From: Pedobacter zeaxanthinifaciens
GTDB lineage: Bacteria; Bacteroidota; Bacteroidia; Sphingobacteriales; Sphingobacteriaceae
Direction of reading: 5' to 3'
Assembly (NCBI RefSeq): GCF_003313335.1
Contig: NZ_QMHP01000015.1
Coordinates: 6,440-63,675 of the forward strand
Length of the DNA stretch: 57,236 nucleotides
Part shown: positions 18,249-27,717 of the stretch, in pieces
Layout of the letters: each line of letters opens with the position of its first letter
Position numbering within the stretch: position 1 is the stretch's first letter
Program-made: the position numbers and the translations under genes
Notes under the pieces: generated by a model
Told to the model about the DNA's origin: nothing
Seen by the model: the letters and a program-made list of their open reading frames with translations, nothing else
The model's database searches: none

Positions 18249-18833
18249 ATGCCCTTTTCCGATTTTTTGTTTTATTTTAAACTAGGCTGGTCACATATAG
18301 TTAGTTTAGATGCGCTAGATCACCAACTTTTTATTTTAGCATTAGTTGCAGTTTACACCACGCGGCACTTAAAACAAATTTTAATTTTAGTTACGGCATT
18401 TACCATTGGGCACTCGGTTACTTTGGCACTTAGTGTTTTTGATATAATTCGGTTTAGTAGCAAATGGGTGGAGTTTTTAATTCCGTGTACTATTTTTCTC
18501 ACCGCTTTATTTAATCTCTTCCGTAAGGAAAAAATACAAAAAAAAATAGCTTTAAATTACTACTTGGCACTTATATTCGGTTTAATTCATGGTATGGGCT
18601 TTGCCAATTCGGTGCGCATGATGCTGGCTAAAGATCAAAATATTGGTTGGGGCCTGTTTGGTTTTAACGTGGGACTGGAGGTTGGTCAAGTGGTTTTCGT
18701 GATTTTAATATTGGCAGTATCATGGTCAATGCTTAACTTGTTCAAAACCAAAAGAAGAGATTGGATTATATTTGTTTCATCGGCAGTTTTTGCTTTAGCT
18801 TTGCAGATGGCCATACAAAGAATACCTTTTTAA
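18249..18833 (+). CDS. HupE/UreJ family membrane protein
   Basis: 194 residues with six or so hydrophobic helices. The family signature is seen in WSHIVSLDALDHQLFILAL near the N terminus and in TAFTIGHSVTLAL and LIHGMGFANSV, whose conserved histidines may bind metal. Related proteins carry Ni or Co in hydrogenase and urease clusters, but no hydrogenase or urease gene lies here. Placement next to an M1 metallopeptidase could hint at metal handling; this is inference. It is followed after 7 bp by the peptidase and is probably cotranscribed. Confidence 0.87.
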   Translation: MPFSDFLFYFKLGWSHIVSLDALDHQLFILALVAVYTTRHLKQILILVTAFTIGHSVTLALSVFDIIRFSSKWVEFLIPCTIFLTALFNLFRKEKIQKKIALNYYLALIFGLIHGMGFANSVRMMLAKDQNIGWGLFGFNVGLEVGQVVFVILILAVSWSMLNLFKTKRRDWIIFVSSAVFALALQMAIQRIPF

Positions 18834-18840
18834 AAGAAAG

Positions 18841-21210
18841 ATGATGAAGAAATTTTCTTATTTATCGCTTTGCGCAGTATTACTGATGCAAACAGCAGTA
18901 GCTCAAAACATTCAAAATAATCCGGGTAGCAACCACGGAAATAAGTTTGAGCAATTGGGCACCATTTTGCCAACGCCTAATGAGCAGCGCACAGCTAGTG
19001 GAGCGCCCGGCGTAAAATATTGGCAACAACGTGCTGATTACGACATCAAATGCGAATTGGATGAAACGACACAAACTTTAAAAGGTAGCGAAACAGTTAC
19101 TTATACCAATAATTCGCCCGACCCGTTAACCTACATTTGGTTGCAGCTAGATGAAAACCAGCACAGCAGCGTGAACAACGCCAATTACCAAAGTGCAAGT
19201 AAAATGCCGGAGCGTACAACCGATAAACAAATTAGCGGCTTTGAGTTAAGCAATGCTGATAATGGCTACGGTTTCCGTATTTTGAAATTAACAGATGCTT
19301 TAGGCAAAAGCCTGAAATATACCATCAACAAAACGATGATGAGGATAGAAGTTCCAACCTTAAAGTCGGGACAAAAATTTGTGTTTAAGTTAGATTGGAG
19401 CTATAAAATTGCCGATAGGATTGCGATGGGCGGCCGCGGGGGTTATGAATATTTCCCAACTGATGGCAATTACTTATTTACGATGGCGCAATGGTATCCT
19501 CGTTTGTGCGTATACAGCGATTTTCAAGGTTGGCAAAACCACCAATTTACTGGTCGCGGAGAGTTTGCATTAACCTTTGGTGATTTTAAAGTGCAAATGA
19601 CCGTTCCTGCGGATCACGTGGTTGGTTCAACAGGGGAGTGCCAAAACTACGCACAAGTACTATCAGCAGGGCAACTGGCAAAATTCAACAAAGCGAAAGT
19701 GGCTACATCGCCAGTAGAAATTGTAACATTAGCTGAGGCTAAAGCTGCAGAAGCAAAAAAATCAACCGCAAAAAAAACTTGGATTTTTTATGCTAAAGAT
19801 GTGAGAGACTTTGCTTGGACATCATCACGCAAGTATATTTGGGATGCCATGAATCAAAAGGTAGATGGCAAAAATGTGCTTTGCATGAGTTTCTACGGTA
19901 AAGAAGCCTACAATTTATACAGTAAGTTTTCGACAAAGGCAGTTGCTCATACCATCAAAACTTATTCTGATTTCACCATTCCTTATCCTTACCCTGTTGC
20001 GCAAAGTATTGAAGCTGCAAATGGTATGGAGTATCCGATGATTTGCTTTAACTACGGCCGTACCAACGAAGATGGAACTTATAGCGAAACCGTAAAAAAT
20101 GGCATGCTAGGCGTAATTATTCACGAAGTTGGACATAACTTCTTCCCGATGATTATCAATAGTGATGAGCGCCAGTGGAGTTGGATGGACGAAGGTTTAA
20201 ACACTTTTGTAGAGTACCTTACCGAGGAGCTTTGGGATAACAAGTTCCCTAGCAAACGAGGGCCAGCTTATACCATTGTACCTTACATGAAGTTGCCAAA
20301 AGATCAATTGGAGCCTATCATGTCTAACTCCGAAAACATTGTTCAGTTTGGACCTAATGCTTATTCAAAACCGGCTACAGGCTTAAATATTTTACGCGAA
20401 ACCATCATGGGGCGTGAGTTGTTCGACTATGCGTTTAAAGAATACGCAAAGCGATGGGCTTTTAAACATCCAACGCCGGCCGACTTTTTTAGAACTATGG
20501 AAGATGCCAGTGGAGAAGATTTAGATTGGTTTTGGAGAGGCTGGTTTTACAGCACTGATGCTTGCGATATCTCGTTAGATGAAGTACGTTACGCTAAAGC
20601 TGATTTTCCTAAGCCTGCAAAAACAATGAAGCAACAAGCAAAAGTGGAGAAGCCGTTGCTAACTTATGATGATATCAGTAAAATTCGCAATAGAGAAGAT
20701 AAACGCATTAAATTCTATACTGATCAGGATTTAGAGGCAAGGGATTTTTATTGGAAATATGCCCGCGGCTTGGTACAGGTTGATAGCACTAAGGCCAAAA
20801 CTATTGAAGTAACCTTGCCTTTAGACGAGTTTACGGCTGATGAAAAAGCAAAGTACGCCAATAAACATTTCTACGAGTTGAACTTCAGCAATAAGGGCGG
20901 TTTGGTAATGCCAATTATTGTAGAGTTTACGTTTAAAGATGGCACTAAAACTTTGGATAGAATTCCGGCACAAATTTGGCGCTTAAATGAAGTGAAAACG
21001 TCTAAGTTTTATGCACTTGATAAAGAAGTGGCCAGCATCAAGGTTGATCCTTTTAGAGAAACAGCTGACATTGATGAAAGCAATAATACTTGGGGTGCAA
21101 CTGAAGCTTCGCCTTCTAAGTTCCAATTGTTTAAGTCAAAACAAATGGCTGGCAGAGGTCAATCAGAAGGTATTAATCCAATGCAGCTAGAAGTAAAGAA
21201 AAGTAAGTAA
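18841..21210 (+). CDS. M1 family zinc metallopeptidase
   Basis: 789 residues. The signal peptide ends near AVAQ (residue ~22). The zinc site is HEVGH at residues 428-432 with the third ligand Glu451 in WMDEGLN, an exact HExxH-x18-E spacing. The exopeptidase motif of classic aminopeptidases is less obvious (NGMEYPMICF replaces GAMEN), as in many Bacteroidota M1 homologues. The C-terminal third is probably beta-sandwich. The protein is expected in the periplasm or at the outer membrane. It forms an operon with HupE/UreJ and ends at a strong hairpin. Confidence 0.93.
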   Translation: MMKKFSYLSLCAVLLMQTAVAQNIQNNPGSNHGNKFEQLGTILPTPNEQRTASGAPGVKYWQQRADYDIKCELDETTQTLKGSETVTYTNNSPDPLTYIWLQLDENQHSSVNNANYQSASKMPERTTDKQISGFELSNADNGYGFRILKLTDALGKSLKYTINKTMMRIEVPTLKSGQKFVFKLDWSYKIADRIAMGGRGGYEYFPTDGNYLFTMAQWYPRLCVYSDFQGWQNHQFTGRGEFALTFGDFKVQMTVPADHVVGSTGECQNYAQVLSAGQLAKFNKAKVATSPVEIVTLAEAKAAEAKKSTAKKTWIFYAKDVRDFAWTSSRKYIWDAMNQKVDGKNVLCMSFYGKEAYNLYSKFSTKAVAHTIKTYSDFTIPYPYPVAQSIEAANGMEYPMICFNYGRTNEDGTYSETVKNGMLGVIIHEVGHNFFPMIINSDERQWSWMDEGLNTFVEYLTEELWDNKFPSKRGPAYTIVPYMKLPKDQLEPIMSNSENIVQFGPNAYSKPATGLNILRETIMGRELFDYAFKEYAKRWAFKHPTPADFFRTMEDASGEDLDWFWRGWFYSTDACDISLDEVRYAKADFPKPAKTMKQQAKVEKPLLTYDDISKIRNREDKRIKFYTDQDLEARDFYWKYARGLVQVDSTKAKTIEVTLPLDEFTADEKAKYANKHFYELNFSNKGGLVMPIIVEFTFKDGTKTLDRIPAQIWRLNEVKTSKFYALDKEVASIKVDPFRETADIDESNNTWGATEASPSKFQLFKSKQMAGRGQSEGINPMQLEVKKSK

Positions 21211-21213
21211 TGT

Positions 21214-21255
21214 ACAGCATCTTGCCAGCGCACTACAGTGTTGGCAAGATGCTGT
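21214..21255. terminator. Hairpin terminator, probably bidirectional
   Basis: A perfect 14-bp inverted repeat (21214-21227, ACAGCATCTTGCCA; 21242-21255) with a 14-base loop is followed by TTTAAAAAA on the + strand. It starts 4 bases after the M1 peptidase stop. The stop codon of the converging DUF4143 remnant lies inside the loop. Confidence 0.75.
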
Positions 21256-21574
21256 TTAAAAAATGACTTAAGTTAGTTACCTCTATTGTTTTCGACTGAT
21301 AGGTTTCGCTTTTTGGTGTAATGATGAAGCTCTTGGTAGGTTCTAAATCTTCAATACAATTCAAAAAACCTTTTGATACAGTAGGGCTATTCGACAATTT
21401 AATTTCTACACAAGCTATTGGTTTAAGCCCCTCCACCAAAACCAAATCACATTCTGCTCCGGCCTGTGTTCTGTAAAAAAACAATTCCAGGCCTTGTCGT
21501 TTGAGTTGATATACCTGTTCTATCACGTAACCATTTATGCATTTACCTAGTAAATCAAAAACTAAACTTTTGAT
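21233..21574 (-). pseudogene. Remnant of DUF4143 C-terminal domain of an AAA ATPase
   Basis: An open frame of up to 114 codons without a clear ATG (a GTG at 21526 gives 97 residues). VIEQVYQLKRQGLELFFYRT followed by GAECDLVLVEG is the C-terminal PD-(D/E)xK-like part of DUF4143, normally the tail of an AAA ATPase of about 380-400 residues. The ATPase half is missing. The open frame stops, at TAA 21577-21575, inside the perfect hairpin at 21541-21587. It is therefore a truncated relic, possibly left by a rearrangement; translation from the GTG cannot be excluded. Confidence 0.78.
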
Positions 21575-21587
21575 TTACTAGGTAAAT
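21541..21587. repeat. Perfect 20-bp inverted repeat
   Basis: ATTTACCTAGTAAATCAAAA (21541-21560) and its exact complement (21568-21587) are separated by the 7-base loop ACTAAAC. The first arm can be read as the beginning of the DUF4143 remnant (in-frame DLLGK), the second is its inverted copy. It may mark a deletion or recombination breakpoint. No transposase is nearby. Confidence 0.85.
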
Positions 21588-21646
21588 AAACGTGTTTGTG
21601 TTTTTATAAACCTTCTTTAAGCTAAAAATTGTTTAGCTTGATATCT

Positions 21647-21654
21647 TATCTTTG
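21647..21654 (+). promoter_or_regulatory. Putative -7 promoter element of uvrB (TATCTTTG)
   Basis: TATCTTTG fits the Bacteroidota TAnnTTTG consensus and lies 5 bases before the uvrB ATG, so the leader would be very short. TTG elements occur upstream around 21630, but the spacing is shorter than expected for a -33 box. Confidence 0.45.
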
Positions 21655-21659
21655 TAATA

Positions 21660-23702
21660 ATGAAGTTCAAACTCATATCAGAATATAAACCTACTGGCGA
21701 TCAGCCGGGAGCGATAGATCAGTTAGTGCAAGGCGTTAATGCAGGCGAGCATTATCAAACGCTGTTGGGCGTAACCGGCTCGGGTAAAACTTTTACGGTG
21801 GCTAATGTAATTGAGCAAACTCAAAAGCCTACGCTTATTTTAAGCCACAATAAAACTTTGGCGGCGCAGCTGTATGGTGAAATGAAGCAGTTTTTCCCCG
21901 AAAATGCGGTAAATTATTTCGTTTCCTATTACGATTACTACCAGCCCGAGGCGTATATGCCTACTACCAATACCTATATCGAAAAGGATTTACAAATTAA
22001 CGAGGAAATTGAGAAACTACGTTTACGCTCTACTTCTTCCTTAATTTCGGGACGTAGGGATGTCATCATCGTTTCGTCTATTTCTTGTATTTACGGTATG
22101 GGAAACCCTGATGATTTTTCCAAATCAGTGTATCGTTTTGGGGTTGGAACGAGAGTGAGTAGAAATGCATTTTTACATCATTTGGTTGAAATTTTATATG
22201 CCAGAACGATCAATGATTTTAAACGAGGAACTTTCCGTGTAAAAGGGGATACGGTAGATATTTATCCTGCCTACATGGATTATGCCTATCGCATTTCTTT
22301 CTTTGGAGATGATATAGAAGAACTATCAGCTATTGATCCTGTAACTGGAAAAACGTTAGAGAAGTTGGAAGATATTGCCATCTACCCAGCCAATCTTTTC
22401 GTAACACCTAAAGACAGGTTTAACCAATCCATTTGGGGCATACAAGAAGAGTTAGAAGTTCGTAAAAATCAGTTGCTTGGTGATGGTTTGCTTTTAGAGG
22501 CAAAACGTTTGGAAGAAAGGGTGAATTTCGATATTGAGATGATGAAGGAATTGGGTTATTGCTCTGGAATTGAGAACTACTCACGTTTTTTTGACGGCCG
22601 TACCCCCGGAATGCGCCCCTTCTGTTTACTTGATTACTTTCCTGATGATTACCTAATGGTGATTGATGAAAGTCACGTAACTGTACCGCAAATTAGAGCT
22701 ATGTACGGCGGAGATAGATCACGTAAGTTATCTTTAGTGGAATATGGCTTCCGTTTGCCTTCAGCTTTGGATAACCGTCCACTCAACTTTGAGGAGTTTG
22801 AACGTTTAGCACCTCAAACTATTTACGTAAGCGCAACTCCGGCCGATTACGAATTGCAAAAATCGGGTGGTGTGGTAATTGAGCAGGTAATTAGGCCTAC
22901 CGGATTATTAGATCCGCTGATTGAAGTGAGACCTGCCATTAACCAAGTGGATGATTTGTTAGATGAGGTGGATAAAACCATCAAACAAGGCGATAGGGTA
23001 TTGGTAACCACGTTAACTAAGCGCATGGCCGAAGAGCTTACCAAATACATGGATAGGCTTAACATTAAATGCCGATACATCCACTCGGAAGTAAAAACGT
23101 TGGAACGTGTAGAAATACTACGCGGCTTACGTTTGGGCGAGTTTGATGTTTTGGTTGGAATCAACTTACTGCGTGAGGGTTTGGATTTACCAGAGGTGAG
23201 TTTAGTAGCTATTTTGGATGCCGATAAAGAAGGCTTCTTACGTTCTGACAGGGCCCTGATTCAAACTATTGGTCGTGCTGCCCGTAATGATCGGGGTCGG
23301 GTAATCATGTATGCCGATGACATTACCGAATCTATGGAACGTACGATAAGCGAAACTAACCGACGCAGGGAAAAACAAATTGCCTATAACTTAGAGCATG
23401 GCATTGTTCCAAAAACAGTCGGAAAATCTAAGGAAGAAATCTTAGAGCAAACATCCGTTTTAGAGGTTTCGGAAAAACAAAAAGCCAGGGCAAAAGCGTA
23501 TGTAGAAGTTGATGAAGTTAGCGTAGCTGCTGATCCGGTGGTGCAATACATGACCAAACCCGAAATGCAAAAAGCCATTGATAAATCACGTAAGGAAATG
23601 CAAAAAGCAGCCAAAGAAATGGACTTTTTGCTGGCAGCACGCCTACGCGATGAAATGTTTGCCTTAGAAAAAGTATTTGAAGAAAGGTTTGGAAAGGCTT
23701 AA
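21660..23702 (+). CDS. uvrB: UvrABC system protein B
   Basis: 680 residues. UvrB verifies DNA damage in nucleotide excision repair and loads UvrC. Walker A is GVTGSGKT (residues ~40-47), and the beta-hairpin that inserts between strands is marked by SYYDYYQPEAYMP. DESH is the Walker B box, and helicase motifs V and VI are GINLLREGLDLPEV and QTIGRAARN. A C-terminal UVR coiled-coil motif (MQKAAKEMDFLLAARLRDEM) binds UvrC. Length is normal. It stands alone, with its own promoter. Confidence 0.97.
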   Translation: MKFKLISEYKPTGDQPGAIDQLVQGVNAGEHYQTLLGVTGSGKTFTVANVIEQTQKPTLILSHNKTLAAQLYGEMKQFFPENAVNYFVSYYDYYQPEAYMPTTNTYIEKDLQINEEIEKLRLRSTSSLISGRRDVIIVSSISCIYGMGNPDDFSKSVYRFGVGTRVSRNAFLHHLVEILYARTINDFKRGTFRVKGDTVDIYPAYMDYAYRISFFGDDIEELSAIDPVTGKTLEKLEDIAIYPANLFVTPKDRFNQSIWGIQEELEVRKNQLLGDGLLLEAKRLEERVNFDIEMMKELGYCSGIENYSRFFDGRTPGMRPFCLLDYFPDDYLMVIDESHVTVPQIRAMYGGDRSRKLSLVEYGFRLPSALDNRPLNFEEFERLAPQTIYVSATPADYELQKSGGVVIEQVIRPTGLLDPLIEVRPAINQVDDLLDEVDKTIKQGDRVLVTTLTKRMAEELTKYMDRLNIKCRYIHSEVKTLERVEILRGLRLGEFDVLVGINLLREGLDLPEVSLVAILDADKEGFLRSDRALIQTIGRAARNDRGRVIMYADDITESMERTISETNRRREKQIAYNLEHGIVPKTVGKSKEEILEQTSVLEVSEKQKARAKAYVEVDEVSVAADPVVQYMTKPEMQKAIDKSRKEMQKAAKEMDFLLAARLRDEMFALEKVFEERFGKA

Positions 23703-23817
23703 TTATCAGCTGTTAATGTAAAAATATTGGCATTGGCTTGTCCATTGCTTTGCGTGTATTTCTTCATTTGGTGCAACATTGGGCGCTGGGTTGCGTCTTT
23801 TGACTAAAACCATTCAA

Positions 23818-26598
23818 ATGAAGAAAATTTTACCGCTGTTACTTTTCGTTTTTATTTTTCAAATCTCTAACGCTCAAAAAGGAACCATTACTGGTGTGCT
23901 GTTAGATAGTGCCAACAAAAAAACGACCCTCAATTTTGCTACAATTTCTGTTTTTAAGGGTGCAGATACCGTGTTGCATACCTACAAGCTGTCTGATGAT
24001 AAAGGAGTTTTCAAACTCGCCAATCTGGAAGCGAACACCAAATACCGCTTGGTAATTAATGCTTGGATGTACAATGTGGTTCGTAAGGAAGTTTCCATTG
24101 ATCCGGCGCAGCTGAATGTAAACTTGGGCAATATCTATCTCTCTGAGAAAACAAATAATTTGAACGAGGTGGTGATCCAATCCGAGCGACCACCAATTAT
24201 AGTTCGTAAAGATACCATCGAATTTAATGCCGAATCTTTTAAAACTTTGCCAAGTGCCGTAGTAGAAGATTTGTTGAAAAAGCTGCCAGGAGTAACTATT
24301 GATGGAGATGGAGGCATTTTAGTGAATGGAAAATCAGTAAGTAAAATTTTAGTTGATGGAAAGGAGTTTTTTGGAGGCGACCAGCAAATTGCTACTAAAA
24401 ATCTTCCTGCAAATATCATTGATAAAGTGCAGCTCACCGACGATCCTGAGGCTAAGCGTAGAGATCCGGATATTGTTGCTGGGAACATTCCTCAAATTAT
24501 CAATCTAAAACTTAAAAAGGCCATTAAAAGCGGTGCATTTGGAAAGTTGTATGCTGGTGCTGGTCCTAGGGAATTGTTTGAAGCCGGCGGTATTATGAAC
24601 TTTTTCAGAGATACCACACAAGTAAGTGTTTTAGCTTACGGTAACAATGCAAATAAGCCGGGCTTTAGCATTTCTGACGTAATGCGCATTGGTGGTTTTC
24701 AACGTTCGGGAGTTAACTCTACCTCTATTAATTCCGATGGTGCTTTCAGTTTAAATGGAATTTCCTTTGGAGGCTCAATGAACGGCGGTATCCAAAAATC
24801 TGCGGGCGGTGGTGCTAACTTTAATACCATCACCAAAAAAGGTGTTAAAATTAATGGCAAGTACTTTTTAGGTTACAGCGATAACTTTACTGATCAGCAG
24901 ACAGACGTGGATCAAACACTGGCGAATAGGCGAGTGTTTACCAATTCCATTTCTCAGCAAACTAGCCGAAATTATAGTCACAATTTTGGCGGGCGCATAG
25001 AGGCAAAATTAGATAGCTTAACCAAGCTTACCATAGAGCCAAATATTTCCATTGGCATTTTGAATACCAGCGGCTTGCTCAAAACATCAACCTTTAATAA
25101 TCAATTACTATTAGAAAGTAATGGCGATAACAGTTCTAAAGTTAAAGGTAATGCTGCCGATATTAACTTAAGTACAAGTATTTGGAAAGATTTCAAGAAA
25201 ACAGGCCGCTCCTTAAATTTAACATTCAATTTTTCTAAAAGAGAAAACTTAACGGATAGTTACAATATTAATGAAAGCAATTTTTTCATTCCAACAAAGC
25301 CAAGCGAGTATTTGGATCAATGGAGGGATAACAACATTTCAAACTTAAATCTTAACATTAACGGAAATTATAGCGAGCCAATTAGTAAAGTGCTAACACT
25401 TAGTATTGCTAGTAGTGCTAACTTTTTAGATAATGAAAATGCATTGGCTACCTTTATTAAAAATCCTAACAACCAAGCATACGATATTCCTGTTCCGCTA
25501 CTTAGCGAAACGGTGAACCAAAGTGGTTTCAAAACTAATAACCGACTAAGTTTGAGATGGAAAATCACCAAAGATTTAAATGTACAGCCGGGTTTTGTTT
25601 TCAACACCATCGATTTAAAAAATGAATTTGCCAACAACCAAGGGTTTGATCAGCATTTCCAATTTTTTGCACCTCAACTAACTATCAGGTATAAAAGCTT
25701 AAACTTTAGCTATTCTCCATCTTTTAGAGAGGCCGATGTAAGGTACCTGCAACCGGTTGCAAACAATACCAATCCTTTTTTCATCCAAAATGGAAATCCA
25801 AATTTAAAGCCTTCAAAAACACATCAGGTAAATATGAACCTGTATAAGTACGATACACAAAAAACACTAAGTTATAACCTATACTTGGGCGGTAGCGTAC
25901 AAAATGATGGAATAATCATGTCCAGAACAGTAAGCGATGGTGGTGTGCAAACTACTACGCCTGTTAACCAAAATGGCATTTGGCAGTTCCATAGCAACGG
26001 TAACATTTCAAAGGATTTTAAAGGAACTAAAAGACAATTTACTTTAAGCACAGGCTATTGGGGAAATTACAATCAAAGTTATGTGATTGTAAACAGCGTG
26101 AAAAGTAAAAGTGTACTTATTAATGGCGGTCCTCGTTTAGGAGGTCGCCTTAACTTAAACGACAAGTTTGAGCTTGGCGAAACTTACAGCTTTGGTTTTA
26201 ATAGCAGCAATTACGAAAGTGATTTCTTTAGAGATTTAAATTACTACAACCACAACAGCGATACAGAGTTGATTATCCGCTTTCCAAAAAAGGTAGTTTG
26301 GGAAACCAATTACAAACTACAGTATAACACCCAAACACTCAACGGACAAAGCAATACGCTCAACTATTGGAATGCTGCAGTTACATTGCTATTCCTTAAA
26401 AATGATAGGCTGCAACTGAAATGTAGCTTCAACGATATTTTAAATACCAATAACCGCCGCTACGTTTACATTACCGAGAATACCGCTAGGGATTTAAGGA
26501 TAAACAATATTGGTAGGCACGGACTCTTTACCTTCACCTACAACATTCAAAATTTTGGAGGAAAGGTTGGCGGTAAAGATACCATGTTTAGATTTTAG
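23818..26598 (+). CDS. Outer-membrane beta-barrel family protein (TonB-receptor-like)
   Basis: 926 residues from the ATG at 23818 (a TTG-type extension to 23779 is rejected because the signal peptide KKILPLLLFVFIFQISNAQ begins there). Residues ~22-115 form a carboxypeptidase-regulatory-like domain. A plug-like region follows (LVDGKEFFGGDQQIATKNLP, NIIDKVQLTDDPEAKRRD). The remainder is beta-rich with alternating aromatic strands, consistent with an outer-membrane barrel ending in Phe. The substrate is unknown. Unlike the five plug proteins at 32-46 kb, it has a complete barrel. It is monocistronic and followed by a terminator. Confidence 0.88.
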   Translation: MKKILPLLLFVFIFQISNAQKGTITGVLLDSANKKTTLNFATISVFKGADTVLHTYKLSDDKGVFKLANLEANTKYRLVINAWMYNVVRKEVSIDPAQLNVNLGNIYLSEKTNNLNEVVIQSERPPIIVRKDTIEFNAESFKTLPSAVVEDLLKKLPGVTIDGDGGILVNGKSVSKILVDGKEFFGGDQQIATKNLPANIIDKVQLTDDPEAKRRDPDIVAGNIPQIINLKLKKAIKSGAFGKLYAGAGPRELFEAGGIMNFFRDTTQVSVLAYGNNANKPGFSISDVMRIGGFQRSGVNSTSINSDGAFSLNGISFGGSMNGGIQKSAGGGANFNTITKKGVKINGKYFLGYSDNFTDQQTDVDQTLANRRVFTNSISQQTSRNYSHNFGGRIEAKLDSLTKLTIEPNISIGILNTSGLLKTSTFNNQLLLESNGDNSSKVKGNAADINLSTSIWKDFKKTGRSLNLTFNFSKRENLTDSYNINESNFFIPTKPSEYLDQWRDNNISNLNLNINGNYSEPISKVLTLSIASSANFLDNENALATFIKNPNNQAYDIPVPLLSETVNQSGFKTNNRLSLRWKITKDLNVQPGFVFNTIDLKNEFANNQGFDQHFQFFAPQLTIRYKSLNFSYSPSFREADVRYLQPVANNTNPFFIQNGNPNLKPSKTHQVNMNLYKYDTQKTLSYNLYLGGSVQNDGIIMSRTVSDGGVQTTTPVNQNGIWQFHSNGNISKDFKGTKRQFTLSTGYWGNYNQSYVIVNSVKSKSVLINGGPRLGGRLNLNDKFELGETYSFGFNSSNYESDFFRDLNYYNHNSDTELIIRFPKKVVWETNYKLQYNTQTLNGQSNTLNYWNAAVTLLFLKNDRLQLKCSFNDILNTNNRRYVYITENTARDLRINNIGRHGLFTFTYNIQNFGGKVGGKDTMFRF

Positions 26599-26622
26599 GA
26601 TGGTTAATAGTTAATTAAATGA

Positions 26623-26648
26623 AAAAAGGCCGTGGATGCGGCCTTTTT
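26623..26648. terminator. Intrinsic terminator, bidirectional
   Basis: A-tract, GGCCG stem, loop TGGATG, CGGCC and T-tract: AAAAAGGCCG and CGGCCTTTTT pair over 10 bp. It can terminate both the beta-barrel gene (+) and the osmC-like gene (-). Confidence 0.85.
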
Positions 26649-26687
26649 CATTTTAAATTCAACTGCGTTAAACGCCTTTAAAATTGC

Positions 26688-27104
26688 TTATAACAATTCA
26701 GACTCTAACGTAATATCTGTATTTAACAATTTGGAAATAGGGCAGTTAGCTTTGGCGTCAGCTACTAGCTCATCAAATTTTTCTTGAGATAAACCTTCAG
26801 CCTTTACCTTTACCACCAAGTGGATATTGTCAATTGCACCTTTTTCGGGGTTGAGGTTAACCGTAGCCTTGGTTTCGATGCTTTCTGGAGTAATGCCTTC
26901 GCCTGAAATGTTGAAGCTTAATTTCATGCTAAAACAGCCGGCATGCGCCGCAGCTACTAACTCTTCAGGGTTGGTGCCAACACCTTCTTCAAACCTGCTC
27001 TTGAATGAATACTGCGTATCTTGTAAGGTAGTGCTTTGTGTAGTTAAAGTACCTTTACCATCTTTTCCAGTGCCATTCCACATGGCAGTTGCGTGTCTTT
27101 TCAT
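26688..27104 (-). CDS. OsmC-type peroxiredoxin
   Basis: 138 residues of the OsmC/Ohr superfamily, the osmotically induced peroxide-reducing branch. The opening HATAMWNGTGKDGKG, the block GVGTNPEELVAAAHAGCFSM carrying the peroxidatic Cys, and the second Cys in ANCPISKLL match OsmC proteins. They reduce organic hydroperoxides in the cytoplasm. The arginine in FKSRFEEG fits the active site. It is monocistronic, with a putative promoter at 27154-27161 and the shared terminator downstream. Confidence 0.9.
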   Translation of the reverse strand: MKRHATAMWNGTGKDGKGTLTTQSTTLQDTQYSFKSRFEEGVGTNPEELVAAAHAGCFSMKLSFNISGEGITPESIETKATVNLNPEKGAIDNIHLVVKVKAEGLSQEKFDELVADAKANCPISKLLNTDITLESELL

Positions 27105-27153
27105 ATTTTTTAATTATTTAGAATGATATATGTTTGTGAGCAATAAAGCTATA

Positions 27154-27161
27154 CAAATTTA
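27154..27161 (-). promoter_or_regulatory. Putative -7 element of osmC-like gene (TAAATTTG)
   Basis: Read on the minus strand, TAAATTTG fits TAnnTTTG and lies 49 bases before the osmC-like ATG. A TTG occurs upstream, but its spacing (13 bases) is shorter than expected for the -33 box. Confidence 0.3.
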
Positions 27162-27240
27162 ATGAGCGTTTTTTCAACTAATGTTTTTGCAGCGTTAATT
27201 GTTTTTTAAATTTAACTTTAATCTTTTAAAACCTAAAATC

Positions 27241-27717
27241 ATGACGGCTAACGAACAATTGATTACCCAATTTTATACCGCCTTTCAGCAAAAGGACTTT
27301 AAAACAATGCAAAATAGTTATGCCGACAATGCCATTTTTAACGATGCGGTGTTCAGCAACCTCAATGCTACAGAGGTAAGGGCCATGTGGCAAATGCTGA
27401 TTTCAAGAGGTGCAGATATGAAGTTAAGTTTTGGCGATGTAAAACAAAGTGGCGATCAAGTTACAGCTTATTGGGAAGCGCATTACACCTTTACAGCAAC
27501 CGGAAAAAAAGTGGTTAACAAAATCAACGCTCAGTTTCAAATCAACAACGGCAAAATTGTAAAACATACCGATAATTTCGATTTCTACAAGTGGGCAAAG
27601 CAAGCCTTTGGTTTTGGCGGTTTTATTTTAGGATGGACCAACGCTTTCAAAGGAAAAGTGCGCCAAACCGCAAAGAAAAAATTAGATGATTATCTTCAAA
27701 AAACTAATCTACAGTAA
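27241..27717 (+). CDS. NTF2-like/SnoaL fold protein
   Basis: 158 residues from the ATG at 27241. An in-frame extension to 27199 would give an AT-rich MFFKFNFNLLKPKI leader that is unlikely to be real. The pattern LITQFYTAFQQKDFKTMQNSYADNAIFND and a WEAHYTFTATGKKV strand pair are typical of small NTF2-like alpha+beta barrel proteins. Some are enzymes, others ligand-binding proteins; the role here is unknown. Its 3' end overlaps clpS tail-to-tail by 14 bp. Confidence 0.85.
   Translation: MTANEQLITQFYTAFQQKDFKTMQNSYADNAIFNDAVFSNLNATEVRAMWQMLISRGADMKLSFGDVKQSGDQVTAYWEAHYTFTATGKKVVNKINAQFQINNGKIVKHTDNFDFYKWAKQAFGFGGFILGWTNAFKGKVRQTAKKKLDDYLQKTNLQ

Noticed and set aside
21541..21587. Insertion-sequence end
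   Set aside because: A perfect inverted repeat exists, but no transposase gene or target-site duplication was found.
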